Assembly: GCF_000711955.1 (NCBI RefSeq)
Contig: NZ_JONR01000015.1
Location: 80,781 to 144,780 of the forward strand
DNA: 64,000 nt
Direction: 5' to 3'
Source: Nevskia soli DSM 19509
GTDB taxonomy: Bacteria > Pseudomonadota > Gammaproteobacteria > Nevskiales > Nevskiaceae
A program made the position numbers and the translations under genes. Below the pieces are notes generated by a model that did not search any database, was not told where the DNA came from, and worked only from the letters and a program-made list of their open reading frames with translations. This document shows, piece after piece, positions 33,600 through 41,531 of the stretch. Numbering within the stretch: the first letter of the stretch is position 1; every line of letters begins with the position of its first letter.

Positions 33600-34109
33600 C
33601 TACCTCTCAAAGAACCACTCCATGAATTCCGTCGCGACATCTGGAGTCAATTCCATGGTTGCTTCCGCAACTGAAACATAACCCTTTGCTGCGGCAATGG
33701 CGGCCAGGGCGCACACAAGAAGGTCTTCACTCCATTCCCGTGTGGCGGCAGTCGCTACAAGAGCAGGGATTTTTCGCAGAGCCTCCGTATAGGCGGATTC
33801 TAGATCGTCTGGAATGGCGATACCCTTGCGGTGCCTGCACACTTCAACCCATGCCGGAAAATGGAAATAAGCAGAGCCCGCTCGTTCCGGTGCCTTTGAG
33901 AGAACTTCGATCACATGTGGAACTGCGGCAAACGAGGCTGAGTAGACGTCGCCTTGATGCGCCAAGGCGCTCCACAGAGAGAACCAGGGCTCTTCCTGCC
34001 CATCTCCGTCCGGGAACTTCTCAAGCTGTTGCAACAACGCCGGGATATCGGACGCCGAGCCGTAAGCGTGCTGAAGCTCGGACCAACGGGGGCTGTCGAG
34101 CGCTAGCAT
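33600..34109 (-). CDS. Hypothetical protein, HEAT-like helical family
   Basis: A 169-residue soluble protein, mostly alpha-helical: LDSPRWSELQHAYGSASDIPALLQQLEKFPD, EPWFSLWSALAHQGDVYSASFAAVPHVIEVL, then helices to EFMEWFFER. I recall this LDSPRW...HQGDVYSASFAAVPH pattern from widespread uncharacterised bacterial proteins often located in accessory regions. It is possibly an immunity protein but no toxin is identified. Minus strand, 58 bp from the peptidase-like gene. Start ATG at 34109. Confidence 0.65.
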   Translation of the reverse strand: MLALDSPRWSELQHAYGSASDIPALLQQLEKFPDGDGQEEPWFSLWSALAHQGDVYSASFAAVPHVIEVLSKAPERAGSAYFHFPAWVEVCRHRKGIAIPDDLESAYTEALRKIPALVATAATREWSEDLLVCALAAIAAAKGYVSVAEATMELTPDVATEFMEWFFER

Positions 34110-34192
34110 GTTATAGAGGCATCAGGCGTTAAAATTCAATGGTTGCCCGGAGCCGTGGACTGATGGTTCCAGGTAGAAGGATGAGATGGTGA

Positions 34193-34699
34193 TCATTGTC
34201 GGCCCAGTCCCTTCTTGATATCTTGGATAGTAGGAACGGCATCTTGTTTCAGTCTCGTCGGCACTAACCATTCAAGCCTTACAGGGATGCTGTTGAATAA
34301 ATATTCGCGGCCAAGTTCTTCTTGGTACATGAACAATGTCCCTGTTACCAGCCCTTCTCCGCTGGCCATCCGCCATCCTGCCAATACCAGCCTGAAGGGA
34401 GAGCCTCCTGGGCGGTTTAGGCGAATCACCACAAGACCGTCCTCGTGCATCACATCGCCGGGGCTAAATCGCAATGTGATGGGCTCTTCGCCAAATGAGT
34501 AGGAAAAAACCCCACTGAAATCGTCGTTCACCTTAAGGTACTGATACCAATCACTCTTGAGCCAGTGAGACTCGACGGCTCCCCACTCCGCGCATAACAC
34601 GCCATTATCGAATGCAGGTGTTGCCCTTGTAGGAGTACTGATCGCTATAAACACGATAACAAGTAGCCTGACAACTCTAGTTCTAATCACGAGCTTCAT
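34193..34699 (-). CDS. Exported hypothetical protein
   Basis: A 168-residue protein with an N-terminal signal segment (RLLVIVFIAISTPTRA) and a mature beta-rich domain (WYQYLKVNDDFSGVFSYSFGEEPITLRFSPGDV, FRLVLAGWRMASGEGLVTGTLFMYQEELG). Family not recognised. It lies in the lower-GC island and is separated from neighbours by 50-90 bp. Could act in the periplasm. No catalytic motif is seen. Confidence 0.6.
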   Translation of the reverse strand: MKLVIRTRVVRLLVIVFIAISTPTRATPAFDNGVLCAEWGAVESHWLKSDWYQYLKVNDDFSGVFSYSFGEEPITLRFSPGDVMHEDGLVVIRLNRPGGSPFRLVLAGWRMASGEGLVTGTLFMYQEELGREYLFNSIPVRLEWLVPTRLKQDAVPTIQDIKKGLGRQ

Positions 34700-34758
34700 A
34701 ACAACTTAATGGCTGTCAAGATTGGTTAAGACGTCCGCGGGGAGTGTCGAGTTGCGGT

Positions 34759-35154
34759 TTAGCTGAGCCGAGTCAAAAGATCTTTTGTGATGGCTTGCCA
34801 TTGTGGATAGTGTTCCGACTCCGCCCAAAGTTCCTGCAATTCCGAAGATTGAAGGATTGCGCTTATGGCTTTTTTTGCTTTTGAGATAAGTGCGTCGTCA
34901 GGTCTGGGCTTGCCTTTCATCCACACGGTGACTTCTTCAGGTAGTGACTTAACTGGCTTGCCAAGCATCGCGGCGACAACTTCCGCCGCAGCAAGTGCAG
35001 CCGAACATTGAGGGACTTCCAAGTATTCGTCTGCTTCGTCCGTAACTGCGCTTAGTGCACTTCCGATCGCTGAGAGGTCCTTGGAACGCTCAAGGTCATA
35101 AACCCAGTCCCCAGCGTCATCGTTTCCAAACGGCTCATGGCTCCACGCACCCAT
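34759..35154 (-). CDS. DUF4259 domain protein
   Basis: A 131-residue protein starting MGAWSHEPFGNDDAGDWVYDLE, the hallmark of DUF4259 (MGAWGxGPFDNDDAADW). Start at 35154 is fixed by that motif and by AAGGAG 8 bp upstream; a longer frame exists. The rest is helical with Cys and Glu/Leu-rich C-terminus. DUF4259 proteins are small, widely scattered and often near toxin-immunity or defence genes, but function is not established. It is the first gene of the lower-GC minus-strand island. Confidence 0.85.
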   Translation of the reverse strand: MGAWSHEPFGNDDAGDWVYDLERSKDLSAIGSALSAVTDEADEYLEVPQCSAALAAAEVVAAMLGKPVKSLPEEVTVWMKGKPRPDDALISKAKKAISAILQSSELQELWAESEHYPQWQAITKDLLTRLS

Positions 35155-35614
35155 TCCCGCATCTCCTTCAATTGCTGGCACAGCAATATCGCCGTCACCC
35201 CAAACCTTTTTTGGATCGAAAATTCGGGACGGGGGCCTTCAGTTGATCGATTTTGGTTTAACTATATGAAAACAAACGGGGCGGCGCGAGAGCCAGGTCG
35301 TCTTTGTCTGGAACTATTTGATTTTAAGGCGTTAGGAGTCCGTTTCGCCGTACCGCCCCGTATCCCCTGGTCGAGAGGAAAGTTTGCACCCGGCCGGGTG
35401 AATTTGCACGAAATTGAATACCCGAACCCCATTAACAGCCATCTTTCGCATCCCTGCATTTCCCGCTCACCGCATGCGTGCCAACAAAAACCCTTGGCAC
35501 GCATGGCACGCATGGGCTTTTTTGAGCGAATTTTCCGCGTCCGGCCGTTCCGCGCCGGGGGCTCGTCACCGATATATTCCGCCGCTGACGGAATCCCGGA
35601 ATTCGCCACGAAAA
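35155..35614. other. Non-coding stretch with dispersed hairpin repeat
   Basis: A 460-bp gap between the DUF4259 gene and alkB. It contains the promoter region of the island (35155-35260) and one copy of the repeat described at 35462-35515. Short frames across it are shadows of the repeat and show no ribosome sites. Confidence 0.5.
35462..35515 (+). repeat. Dispersed hairpin repeat, copy 1
   Basis: CATGCGTGCCAA (35473-35484), 9-nt loop, TTGGCACGCATG (35494-35505): a perfect 12-bp stem, followed by a second GCACGCATGGG and T-run. Copy 2 is in inverted orientation at 63340-63395 with matching flanks, about 28 kb away. Confidence 0.8.
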
Positions 35615-36268
35615 CTAGCCCACCTTCCGAAACGTCAAATTCACCCGCCGCATCCCCAGCCCCGGATGACTCGCCGCCTTGAGCGGCATCACCCCATGAA
35701 AGCGCAGCCGGGCAGGGCCGCCCCAGACCACCACGTCGCCGTGCCCCAGTGGCACCCGCAGGCAACGGTCCTCCCGCTTCAACCCGCCGAACAGGAACAC
35801 CGCCGGTATGCCCAGCGATACGGACACGATCGGCTGGCTGTAATCCCGCTCGTCCTTGTCCTGGTGCAGCGACAGCCGCGTCCCCGGCTCGTAGTGGTTG
35901 ATCAGGCAGGCATCCGGCGCGAACCCCTCGAAGCCGGCCTCTGAGGCCGCATTCGCCGCCAGTTCCAGGAACACTTCCGGTATTGGCGGCCAGGGGCGCC
36001 CGCTTTCCGGGTCCAGCGCATCGTATCGGTAACCCCGCCGGTCGCTGACCCAGCCGCGCGCGCCGCAATTGGTCATCGCCACCGACATGCGGAAGCCGCC
36101 CGGTGTGGTGAGATGCCGCAGCGGCGCCCTGGACGTGATGTCGTCCACTGCCGCGAGAATCTCCGCCTGCTGCGGCAGCGCCAGCCCGCGCAGCACCACC
36201 GCGCCCGGCGCCAGCTCCTCGCGCCGCCCGGCGCCGTCGTCGTGATCCGGAAACAGGTCCAGGGTCAT
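35615..36268 (-). CDS. alkB: Alpha-ketoglutarate-dependent DNA repair dioxygenase AlkB
   Basis: A 217-residue 2OG-Fe(II) enzyme that removes methyl groups from 1-methyladenine and 3-methylcytosine in DNA by oxidation. The Fe ligands are His135 and Asp137 (LSLHQDKDERD) and His191 (LRFHGVMP). The 2OG-binding Arg is in MRRVNLTFR (Arg207/208). NHYEPGTRLSLHQDKDE and VSLGIPAVFLFGG match AlkB closely. It is 18 bp downstream of another 2OG-Fe(II) oxygenase and near an Ada-type zinc protein, so the three form a small alkylation-damage repair unit. No Ada regulator or methyltransferase domain is seen. Confidence 0.95.
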   Translation of the reverse strand: MTLDLFPDHDDGAGRREELAPGAVVLRGLALPQQAEILAAVDDITSRAPLRHLTTPGGFRMSVAMTNCGARGWVSDRRGYRYDALDPESGRPWPPIPEVFLELAANAASEAGFEGFAPDACLINHYEPGTRLSLHQDKDERDYSQPIVSVSLGIPAVFLFGGLKREDRCLRVPLGHGDVVVWGGPARLRFHGVMPLKAASHPGLGMRRVNLTFRKVG

Positions 36269-36286
36269 GCCGTACTCATCCGGTCT

Positions 36287-37039
36287 TCACTGCGCGTCGT
36301 GGAAGATGACGCCCAGTGTATGCCGCTGCCCGGAGCGCAGCCGGCTCACGCCGTGGCGCAGGTTCACCCGGTACACGCCGCGCGTGCCCTGCACCGGCCG
36401 GTGATGCACGGCGAACACCACCGCATCGCCCTGCCGCAGCGGCACCACCTCCGGCCGCGACTGCATGCGCGGCCGCTGCTCGGTCAGCACGAACTCGCCG
36501 CCGCTGAAATCGCGCCCCGGCTCCGACAGCAGGATCGCCAGCTGGAGCGGAAACACATGCTCGCCATACAGATCCTGGTGCAGGCAGTTGTAGTCGTCCA
36601 CGCCGTATTGCAGCAGCAGCGGCGTGGGCCGCGTCTGTCCCGCGGTATGGCAGCGCGCGATGAACTCAGGATGCCGCTCCGGGTAGCGCGTCTCGATCCC
36701 CATCGCCGCGTTCCACCGATTGGCGATCGGCGTTAGCCGCGGATAGAAGGCCTCGCGCAGCCCGGCGACGATCTCCGGTAGTGGATAACTGAAATAGCGG
36801 TACTCACCGCGGCCGAAGCCATGCCGCCCCATCACCACCCGGCTGCGGAAGATTTCATCCCGTGGATACAAGCCGGCCAGTGACTCGCACCGAGCCCGAT
36901 CCAGCAAGCCTGGAATCACCGCGCAGCCCTGCGCATCAAGCTCCGCGCCGATCCGCTCCCAGTCGAGCGCGGCGACATCAGCCAACCCGGCGACGGGCGC
37001 TACTTCCTCCGCGGTTTGCGAATCTGCCGGAATGATCAT
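36287..37039 (-). CDS. 2OG-Fe(II) oxygenase family protein
   Basis: A 250-residue dioxygenase with the jelly-roll signature HxD (CLHQDLYGEHVFPLQ, His144 and Asp146), distal His near 202 (FAVHHRPV) and 2OG-binding Arg in GVYRVNLRHG. The residues LDWERIGAELDAQGCAVIPGLLDRARCESLAGLY precede it. The family is seen next to alkB and Ada-type genes in other proteobacteria; the substrate is unknown. Start taken at ATG 37039, with GGAGG 13 bp upstream; the longer frame upstream overlaps the next gene and looks non-coding. Confidence 0.85.
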   Translation of the reverse strand: MIIPADSQTAEEVAPVAGLADVAALDWERIGAELDAQGCAVIPGLLDRARCESLAGLYPRDEIFRSRVVMGRHGFGRGEYRYFSYPLPEIVAGLREAFYPRLTPIANRWNAAMGIETRYPERHPEFIARCHTAGQTRPTPLLLQYGVDDYNCLHQDLYGEHVFPLQLAILLSEPGRDFSGGEFVLTEQRPRMQSRPEVVPLRQGDAVVFAVHHRPVQGTRGVYRVNLRHGVSRLRSGQRHTLGVIFHDAQ

Positions 37040-37094
37040 TTGCACGATAAGCCTCCACCTGTCGGGCAGCCTCGGCTGCGCCATGGAGTGAAGC

Positions 37095-37370
37095 TTAGTG
37101 GTCAGGCTTGCCGGCGGCTTCCGGATTCTTGCGCGCCTGTGCTTTCCACGCGGCGTACTCGGCCGGCATGCAGACACCGCAAGGCTGGTAGCCGGCCGCC
37201 CGCGCATGCTCTTCATCGAGGAAGAACACCCGCTGCGCCACATAGCCGCCCCGGGCGATCGCCCTCAGGGCGCTGGGGCAGTCGAGCCGGCCATAGATGG
37301 GGCCGCGCCGATGGCCGCCGAGGGTGCCGGGACGTTGGCTCTCACACGGCTTGCCGTCGCCGCCGATCAA
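37095..37370 (-). CDS. Ada metal-binding domain-like protein
   Basis: A 91-residue protein resembling the N-terminal zinc domain of Ada, which takes a methyl group from DNA phosphotriesters: RRGPIYGRLDCPSALRAIARGGYVAQRVFFLDEEHARAAGYQPCGVCMP. It has Cys31 and Cys64/Cys67 but not the fourth Cys of Ada's C-x3-C pair (Leu/Ala in place), so zinc binding or methyl acceptance would be altered. It lies upstream of the dioxygenase and alkB genes in the same direction. Likely a stand-alone accessory of alkylation response. Confidence 0.75.
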   Translation of the reverse strand: MIGGDGKPCESQRPGTLGGHRRGPIYGRLDCPSALRAIARGGYVAQRVFFLDEEHARAAGYQPCGVCMPAEYAAWKAQARKNPEAAGKPDH

Positions 37371-37422
37371 GGTCCAGCTGGTTTTCGTCGAATCGCTCCG
37401 CGGTGCACGCAGATGCCGCGAT

Positions 37423-37980
37423 CTACCAGATCAAATCGTCCGGCACCACGTAATCCTTGTACGGATCGTTTTCGTCCGGCTTGGTCTCTTCCGCCACCAC
37501 GCGCGGGATCACCGCGCGCTCCTCGCGCTCGGCGATGCGTTCGGCGATGGCGGCGGGCACCACCTCGTAGCGGCCCTCGCAGCGCACGATGCGCAGCTGG
37601 CCGTTGCCCAGCTTGACGCGGCTGTCGGGATTCACCGGGATGCGGCGGATCTTGGTGCCGTCGAGGAAATTGTAGAAATCGTCGCCGTCGACCTTGGGCA
37701 GCCGGTTCTGTTCCACCAGCTGCTTGATCTGGGCGTGGCGCGCCTTGCGGTCGGCCTTCTCCTGCTGCTGGCGGCTGCGCGCCTGGTCCTGCGCCAGCTT
37801 CTCCGCCTGCGCCTTCTGCACCGCCAATTGCGCATTGCGCCGCTGGATCTCGGCGGGGGTCGGCGGCTTCTTCGGCGCGCGGTCTTTCCGCTGGTGGTGC
37901 GGCTGCTTCTCGGCCTGTTCCGCCTGCTTCTTGCTGATCAGACCGGCCTGCAACAGCTGGTCGCGCAAAGACATGCTCAT
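37423..37980 (-). CDS. DUF2058 family protein (YaiL-like)
   Basis: A 185-residue highly charged protein. N-terminal half is a Gln/Lys/Glu-rich coiled coil (PTPAEIQRRNAQLAVQKAQAEKLAQDQARSRQQQEKADRKARHAQI). C-terminal half is the DUF2058 domain (LVEQNRLPKVDGDDFYNFLDGTKIRRIPVNPDSRVKLGNGQLRIVRCEGRYEVVP). YaiL-type proteins are nucleoprotein/polysome-associated. Start at 37980 (MSMSLRDQLL); the second Met at 37974 is equally possible. It diverges from the FMN reductase gene. Confidence 0.92.
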   Translation of the reverse strand: MSMSLRDQLLQAGLISKKQAEQAEKQPHHQRKDRAPKKPPTPAEIQRRNAQLAVQKAQAEKLAQDQARSRQQQEKADRKARHAQIKQLVEQNRLPKVDGDDFYNFLDGTKIRRIPVNPDSRVKLGNGQLRIVRCEGRYEVVPAAIAERIAEREERAVIPRVVAEETKPDENDPYKDYVVPDDLIW

Positions 37981-38139
37981 AACGTTCTCGTATCGTCAAT
38001 AGGCTGCATGGCGGCGGTGCCGCATCCAGTCCTGCCAATCCTCCCGGTTCCGGCGCGGGGGCGCAAGCGTGGCGACGCAAATATTTACGACCGGCCTCCC
38101 CCTCATTTTCACATCCGCCATGCTAGGCTGCGCGCTTCC

Positions 38140-38694
38140 ATGCGCATCCTCACCATTTCCGGCAGCCTGCGGGCTGTTTCCTCCAACAGCGCTGCCCTCC
38201 GCGCGGTGGAGCTGCTGGCGCCGCCCGGTGTCGAAGTGCTGGCCTGGCGCGGGCTGGATACGCTGCCGCATTTCAATCCGGATCTGGATGGCGAGCTGGC
38301 CCCGGCCACGCCGCCCGCGGTGCTCGAATTGCGCCGCGAGGTGGGCGAGTGCGCCGCCATCTTCATCTCCAGCCCGGAATACGCCCACGGCGTGCCCGGC
38401 TCGCTGAAGAACGCGCTGGACTGGCTGGTCAGCTGTGCCGAATTCCCGGACAAGCCGGTGGCCCTGATCAACACAGCCCCGCATGCCTCCCACGCCCAGG
38501 CCGCACTGGCCGAGACCCTGGTCACCATGTCCGCGCGGCTGGTGCGCGAGGCCTGCGTCACCTTGCCTCTGGCGGGCCGCAAGCTCGACGGCGCCGGCAT
38601 CGCCGCCGACGCGGAACTCGCCGCCACCCTGCGTGGCGCCATCGCCGGGCTGCTGAGCGTGGCCGCGAAACGGGAAGCCGGCGCCGCGGGCTGA
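38140..38694 (+). CDS. NADPH-dependent FMN reductase
   Basis: A 184-residue flavodoxin-like reductase. The flavin-binding loop is MRILTISGSLRAVSSNSAALRAVE and ISSPEYAHGVPGSLKNALDWLV is the FMN-binding GSLKNALDWL motif of the family (chromate/azo/quinone reductases). Reduces FMN or quinones with NADPH. Start set at ATG 38140 where homology to SGSLR begins; the longer upstream frame is antisense to DUF2058. Single gene, function in stress detoxification is plausible. Confidence 0.92.
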   Translation: MRILTISGSLRAVSSNSAALRAVELLAPPGVEVLAWRGLDTLPHFNPDLDGELAPATPPAVLELRREVGECAAIFISSPEYAHGVPGSLKNALDWLVSCAEFPDKPVALINTAPHASHAQAALAETLVTMSARLVREACVTLPLAGRKLDGAGIAADAELAATLRGAIAGLLSVAAKREAGAAG

Positions 38695-38737
38695 ATCCGG
38701 CGGCGTTCTACTCCGACGTCGATGCGAAGTAGTTTGG

Positions 38738-41314
38738 CTATCCGCGGCTTTCTATCGCGCCCAGCAAGGCTTCGAATTCGCCGGCCGGAACGGCCTGGCT
38801 GTAGTGAAATCCCTGGGCCTGGTCGCAGCCGCGTTGCTGGAGGTAGTGTTGCTGCTGCTCGGTTTCGACGCCTTCCGCCACCACGCGGATATTGAGGCTG
38901 TGGGCCATCGCGATAATGGCATTGATGATGGCGGCATCCGCTGCATCGGTGGCCAGATCGCGCACGAAGGAACGGTCGATCTTGATTTTATCGATCGGAA
39001 AGCGCGTCAGGTAGGACAGGCTGGAGTAGCCGGTGCCGAAATCGTCCACCACCACGGTCACGCCCAGGCGGCGCAAAGCGCGCAGCATTTCGGCGCTCTC
39101 CTCCGGGTTCTGCATCAGCATGCTCTCGGTGATTTCGATCTCCAGGCTGTCGGCGCCCAGTCCGCTTTCCTCCAGGGCGCTGCGCACGATGTGCGGCCAC
39201 TCTTTTTGCTGGAACTGCCGGGTCGAGACGTTGACGGCCAGCATGATCCTGCGGCCCATGCGCTGCTCGATGGCGGCGCATTCATGGCAGGCCGTGCGCA
39301 GAACCCATTCGCCGAGCTGCAGGATCAGCCCGGTTTCCTCGGCCACCGGGATGAAGCGGTCGGGTGAGACCGAACCCTGCCTGGCATTGGTCCAGCGTGC
39401 CAGCGCCTCCATGCCGGTGACGCGTCCGTTGCTCAGCGATACCTCCGGCTGATAGTGGATGCTCAGCTCTCCGCTTTCCACGGCGCGGCGCAGGGCCGTG
39501 CCCAGCGCCAGCTTTTCCTCGGTTTGCTTCAGCATGTGCTGGGTGAACCACTGGAAGTTGTTGCGCCCCGCTGATTTCGCGTGATACATAGCGGTATCGG
39601 CGTTTTTCAGCAAGGTCGTGGCATCGCTGCCATCCACCGGGAACATGCAGCCGCCGACGCTGGGCGTAACCAGCAGCTCATGGCCATCGATGAGCATCGG
39701 GGCGGAGATCCGCTTGATGATTTCGGTCGCCACCGGCAGCAGATCGCCGCGCCGCTTGACGTCGGTCAGCACGAGTACGAACTCGTCCCCGCCGAGTCGT
39801 GCCACGGTGTCGATATCCCGCACACAATGTTTCAGGCGATTGGAGATATTGAGCAGTAATTGATCGCCTATGGGGTGGCCCAGCAGATCGTTGACCCGTT
39901 TGAAGTGGTCGAGGTCCATCATCAACACCGCCAGCTGGCCGCTGTGGCGCTGGGCCTGGCGGATCGCCATTTCCAGGCGGTCCAGCAACAACGCGCGGTT
40001 GGGCAGGCCGGTGAGGGCGTCATGGTGTGCCATGTGGCGGATGAAGGCCTCGGCGTGCTTGCGCTGGGTGATGTCGTAGGCGACCTTGAGGAAGCCGCTC
40101 ACCCTCCCTGCGTCGTCGCGCATGGCCGTAATCGCCACGTTGACGGGCAGGCGCCTGCCGTCCTTGCACATGTAGGTCCATTCGCGCTCGTCCGCAACGT
40201 CCCGGCTGCCGGAGGCGACGATGACCTGGAAGTTGGCCGGAATGACGATGCCCACCTGCTGCGAGAGTTCAGTGGCGCGGCGCATCAGTTCCTGCTCATC
40301 ATGAATCATCAGCGCCGACTGTCCGACCAACTCCTGCCGTGCATATCCGAGCAGGCGCTCGCCGGCCGGATTGACGGTGAGGATGACGCCGTCGGTGCTG
40401 ATGGCGATGATGCAGAAAGGCAGGCTGTCCAGAATCGACTGGCGCAGCGTGTTCATCTGTGTTGCCCGCTGCAGCTTTTCGGCCTGGAGACGCTCGGTGA
40501 TGTCGATCACCGACGCCAGCACGAAATGCCCGTCGCCGGTATGCAAGGGATTCAGCCCGATCTCGATCGGTACTTCCGATCCATCCTTCTTCAGGCCGTA
40601 GAGGTCGCGCCCGGCCCCCATGGCACGAGTGTCCGGATGGTCGAAAAAATTGTCGCGGTAGCGCGCGTGATGTCCGCGGAAGCGTTCGGGAATCAGCGTT
40701 TCGATGCGCTGCCCCAGCAAATCCGCGCGGGTGTAGCCGAACAGCTTCTCCACCTGGGAGTTGACCAGGATGATTTCGCCTTCCGAGTTGATCATCAGCA
40801 TCGCGTTGGGCGCCGCTTCCACCACCAGGCGCAGGCGCTCCTCGGCGCGCTTGCGCTCGGTGATGTCGATGATCGAGGCCAGCACGGACAGGCCTTCGGG
40901 CATGTCGAGCGGATTGAGGCCGATTTCGATCGGTACTTCCGATCCATCCTTCTTCAGGCCGTAGAGGTCGCGCCCGGCCCCCATGGCACGAGTGTCCGGA
41001 TGCCTGAAATAACCGGTGCGGAAGCTTTCGTGATGCCCGCGGAAACGCTGCGGCACCAGCATTTCCAGCGATTGCCCCAACAGTTCTTCACGGCGGTAGC
41101 CGAACAGCCGCTCCGTTTGCGAGTTGACCAGCAGGATCACGCCGCGCTGGTTGACCATCACCATGGCGTTGGGCGCGGCTTCGATCACCCGGCGGAAATG
41201 CTGTTCGTCCTGGGCCGGAGCCGGCGTAGGTCTGAAGGGTGCGGCGACCGGGCAAGCCGCACCCCCGGCCGCCCGGGCTTCAATGTTCGACGCTCCTTTC
41301 TGCTGCTTGGACAT
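38738..41314 (-). CDS. PAS-PAS-PAS-GGDEF-EAL bifunctional c-di-GMP turnover protein
   Basis: An 858-residue cytoplasmic signalling protein. Three PAS domains (about 40-155, 160-280, 285-415), the first two near-identical in their central 40 residues (RGHH...PDTRAMGAGRDLYGLKKDGSEVPIEIGLNPL). GGDEF domain (about 420-585) with intact RLGGDEF and MDLDHFKRVND. EAL domain (about 600-855) with MEALARW, NVSTRQ, EITESML, DDFGTGYSSL and KIDRSFV, so all catalytic residues are present. Both synthesis and breakdown of c-di-GMP are possible; the PAS domains decide. No signal peptide or TM segment. Confidence 0.95.
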   Translation of the reverse strand: MSKQQKGASNIEARAAGGAACPVAAPFRPTPAPAQDEQHFRRVIEAAPNAMVMVNQRGVILLVNSQTERLFGYRREELLGQSLEMLVPQRFRGHHESFRTGYFRHPDTRAMGAGRDLYGLKKDGSEVPIEIGLNPLDMPEGLSVLASIIDITERKRAEERLRLVVEAAPNAMLMINSEGEIILVNSQVEKLFGYTRADLLGQRIETLIPERFRGHHARYRDNFFDHPDTRAMGAGRDLYGLKKDGSEVPIEIGLNPLHTGDGHFVLASVIDITERLQAEKLQRATQMNTLRQSILDSLPFCIIAISTDGVILTVNPAGERLLGYARQELVGQSALMIHDEQELMRRATELSQQVGIVIPANFQVIVASGSRDVADEREWTYMCKDGRRLPVNVAITAMRDDAGRVSGFLKVAYDITQRKHAEAFIRHMAHHDALTGLPNRALLLDRLEMAIRQAQRHSGQLAVLMMDLDHFKRVNDLLGHPIGDQLLLNISNRLKHCVRDIDTVARLGGDEFVLVLTDVKRRGDLLPVATEIIKRISAPMLIDGHELLVTPSVGGCMFPVDGSDATTLLKNADTAMYHAKSAGRNNFQWFTQHMLKQTEEKLALGTALRRAVESGELSIHYQPEVSLSNGRVTGMEALARWTNARQGSVSPDRFIPVAEETGLILQLGEWVLRTACHECAAIEQRMGRRIMLAVNVSTRQFQQKEWPHIVRSALEESGLGADSLEIEITESMLMQNPEESAEMLRALRRLGVTVVVDDFGTGYSSLSYLTRFPIDKIKIDRSFVRDLATDAADAAIINAIIAMAHSLNIRVVAEGVETEQQQHYLQQRGCDQAQGFHYSQAVPAGEFEALLGAIESRG

Positions 41315-41531
41315 CGCGCACCCAACATGTTTTTCTTGTGCGGATGCGCGATGCGGTTAGATGCAGCGCGCCTCCAGATGCACGATGCTATTGCCGGTTT
41401 CAATTGGACGTAGGTGGTAAAAATCTCCCAATCGGCCGGTTCTGCGCCGAACGGTAGTCTTCGGCCGATGAGTGCAGGCTGCTTGTGCTGCGCCGCACCG
41501 TTCCTCAAAAGTTTGGAAGATAACGGCCACT

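Noticed and set aside
32140..35160. Prophage or integrative element
   Set aside because: AT-richer small genes are present, but I see no integrase, tRNA, phage structural gene or direct-repeat boundary.
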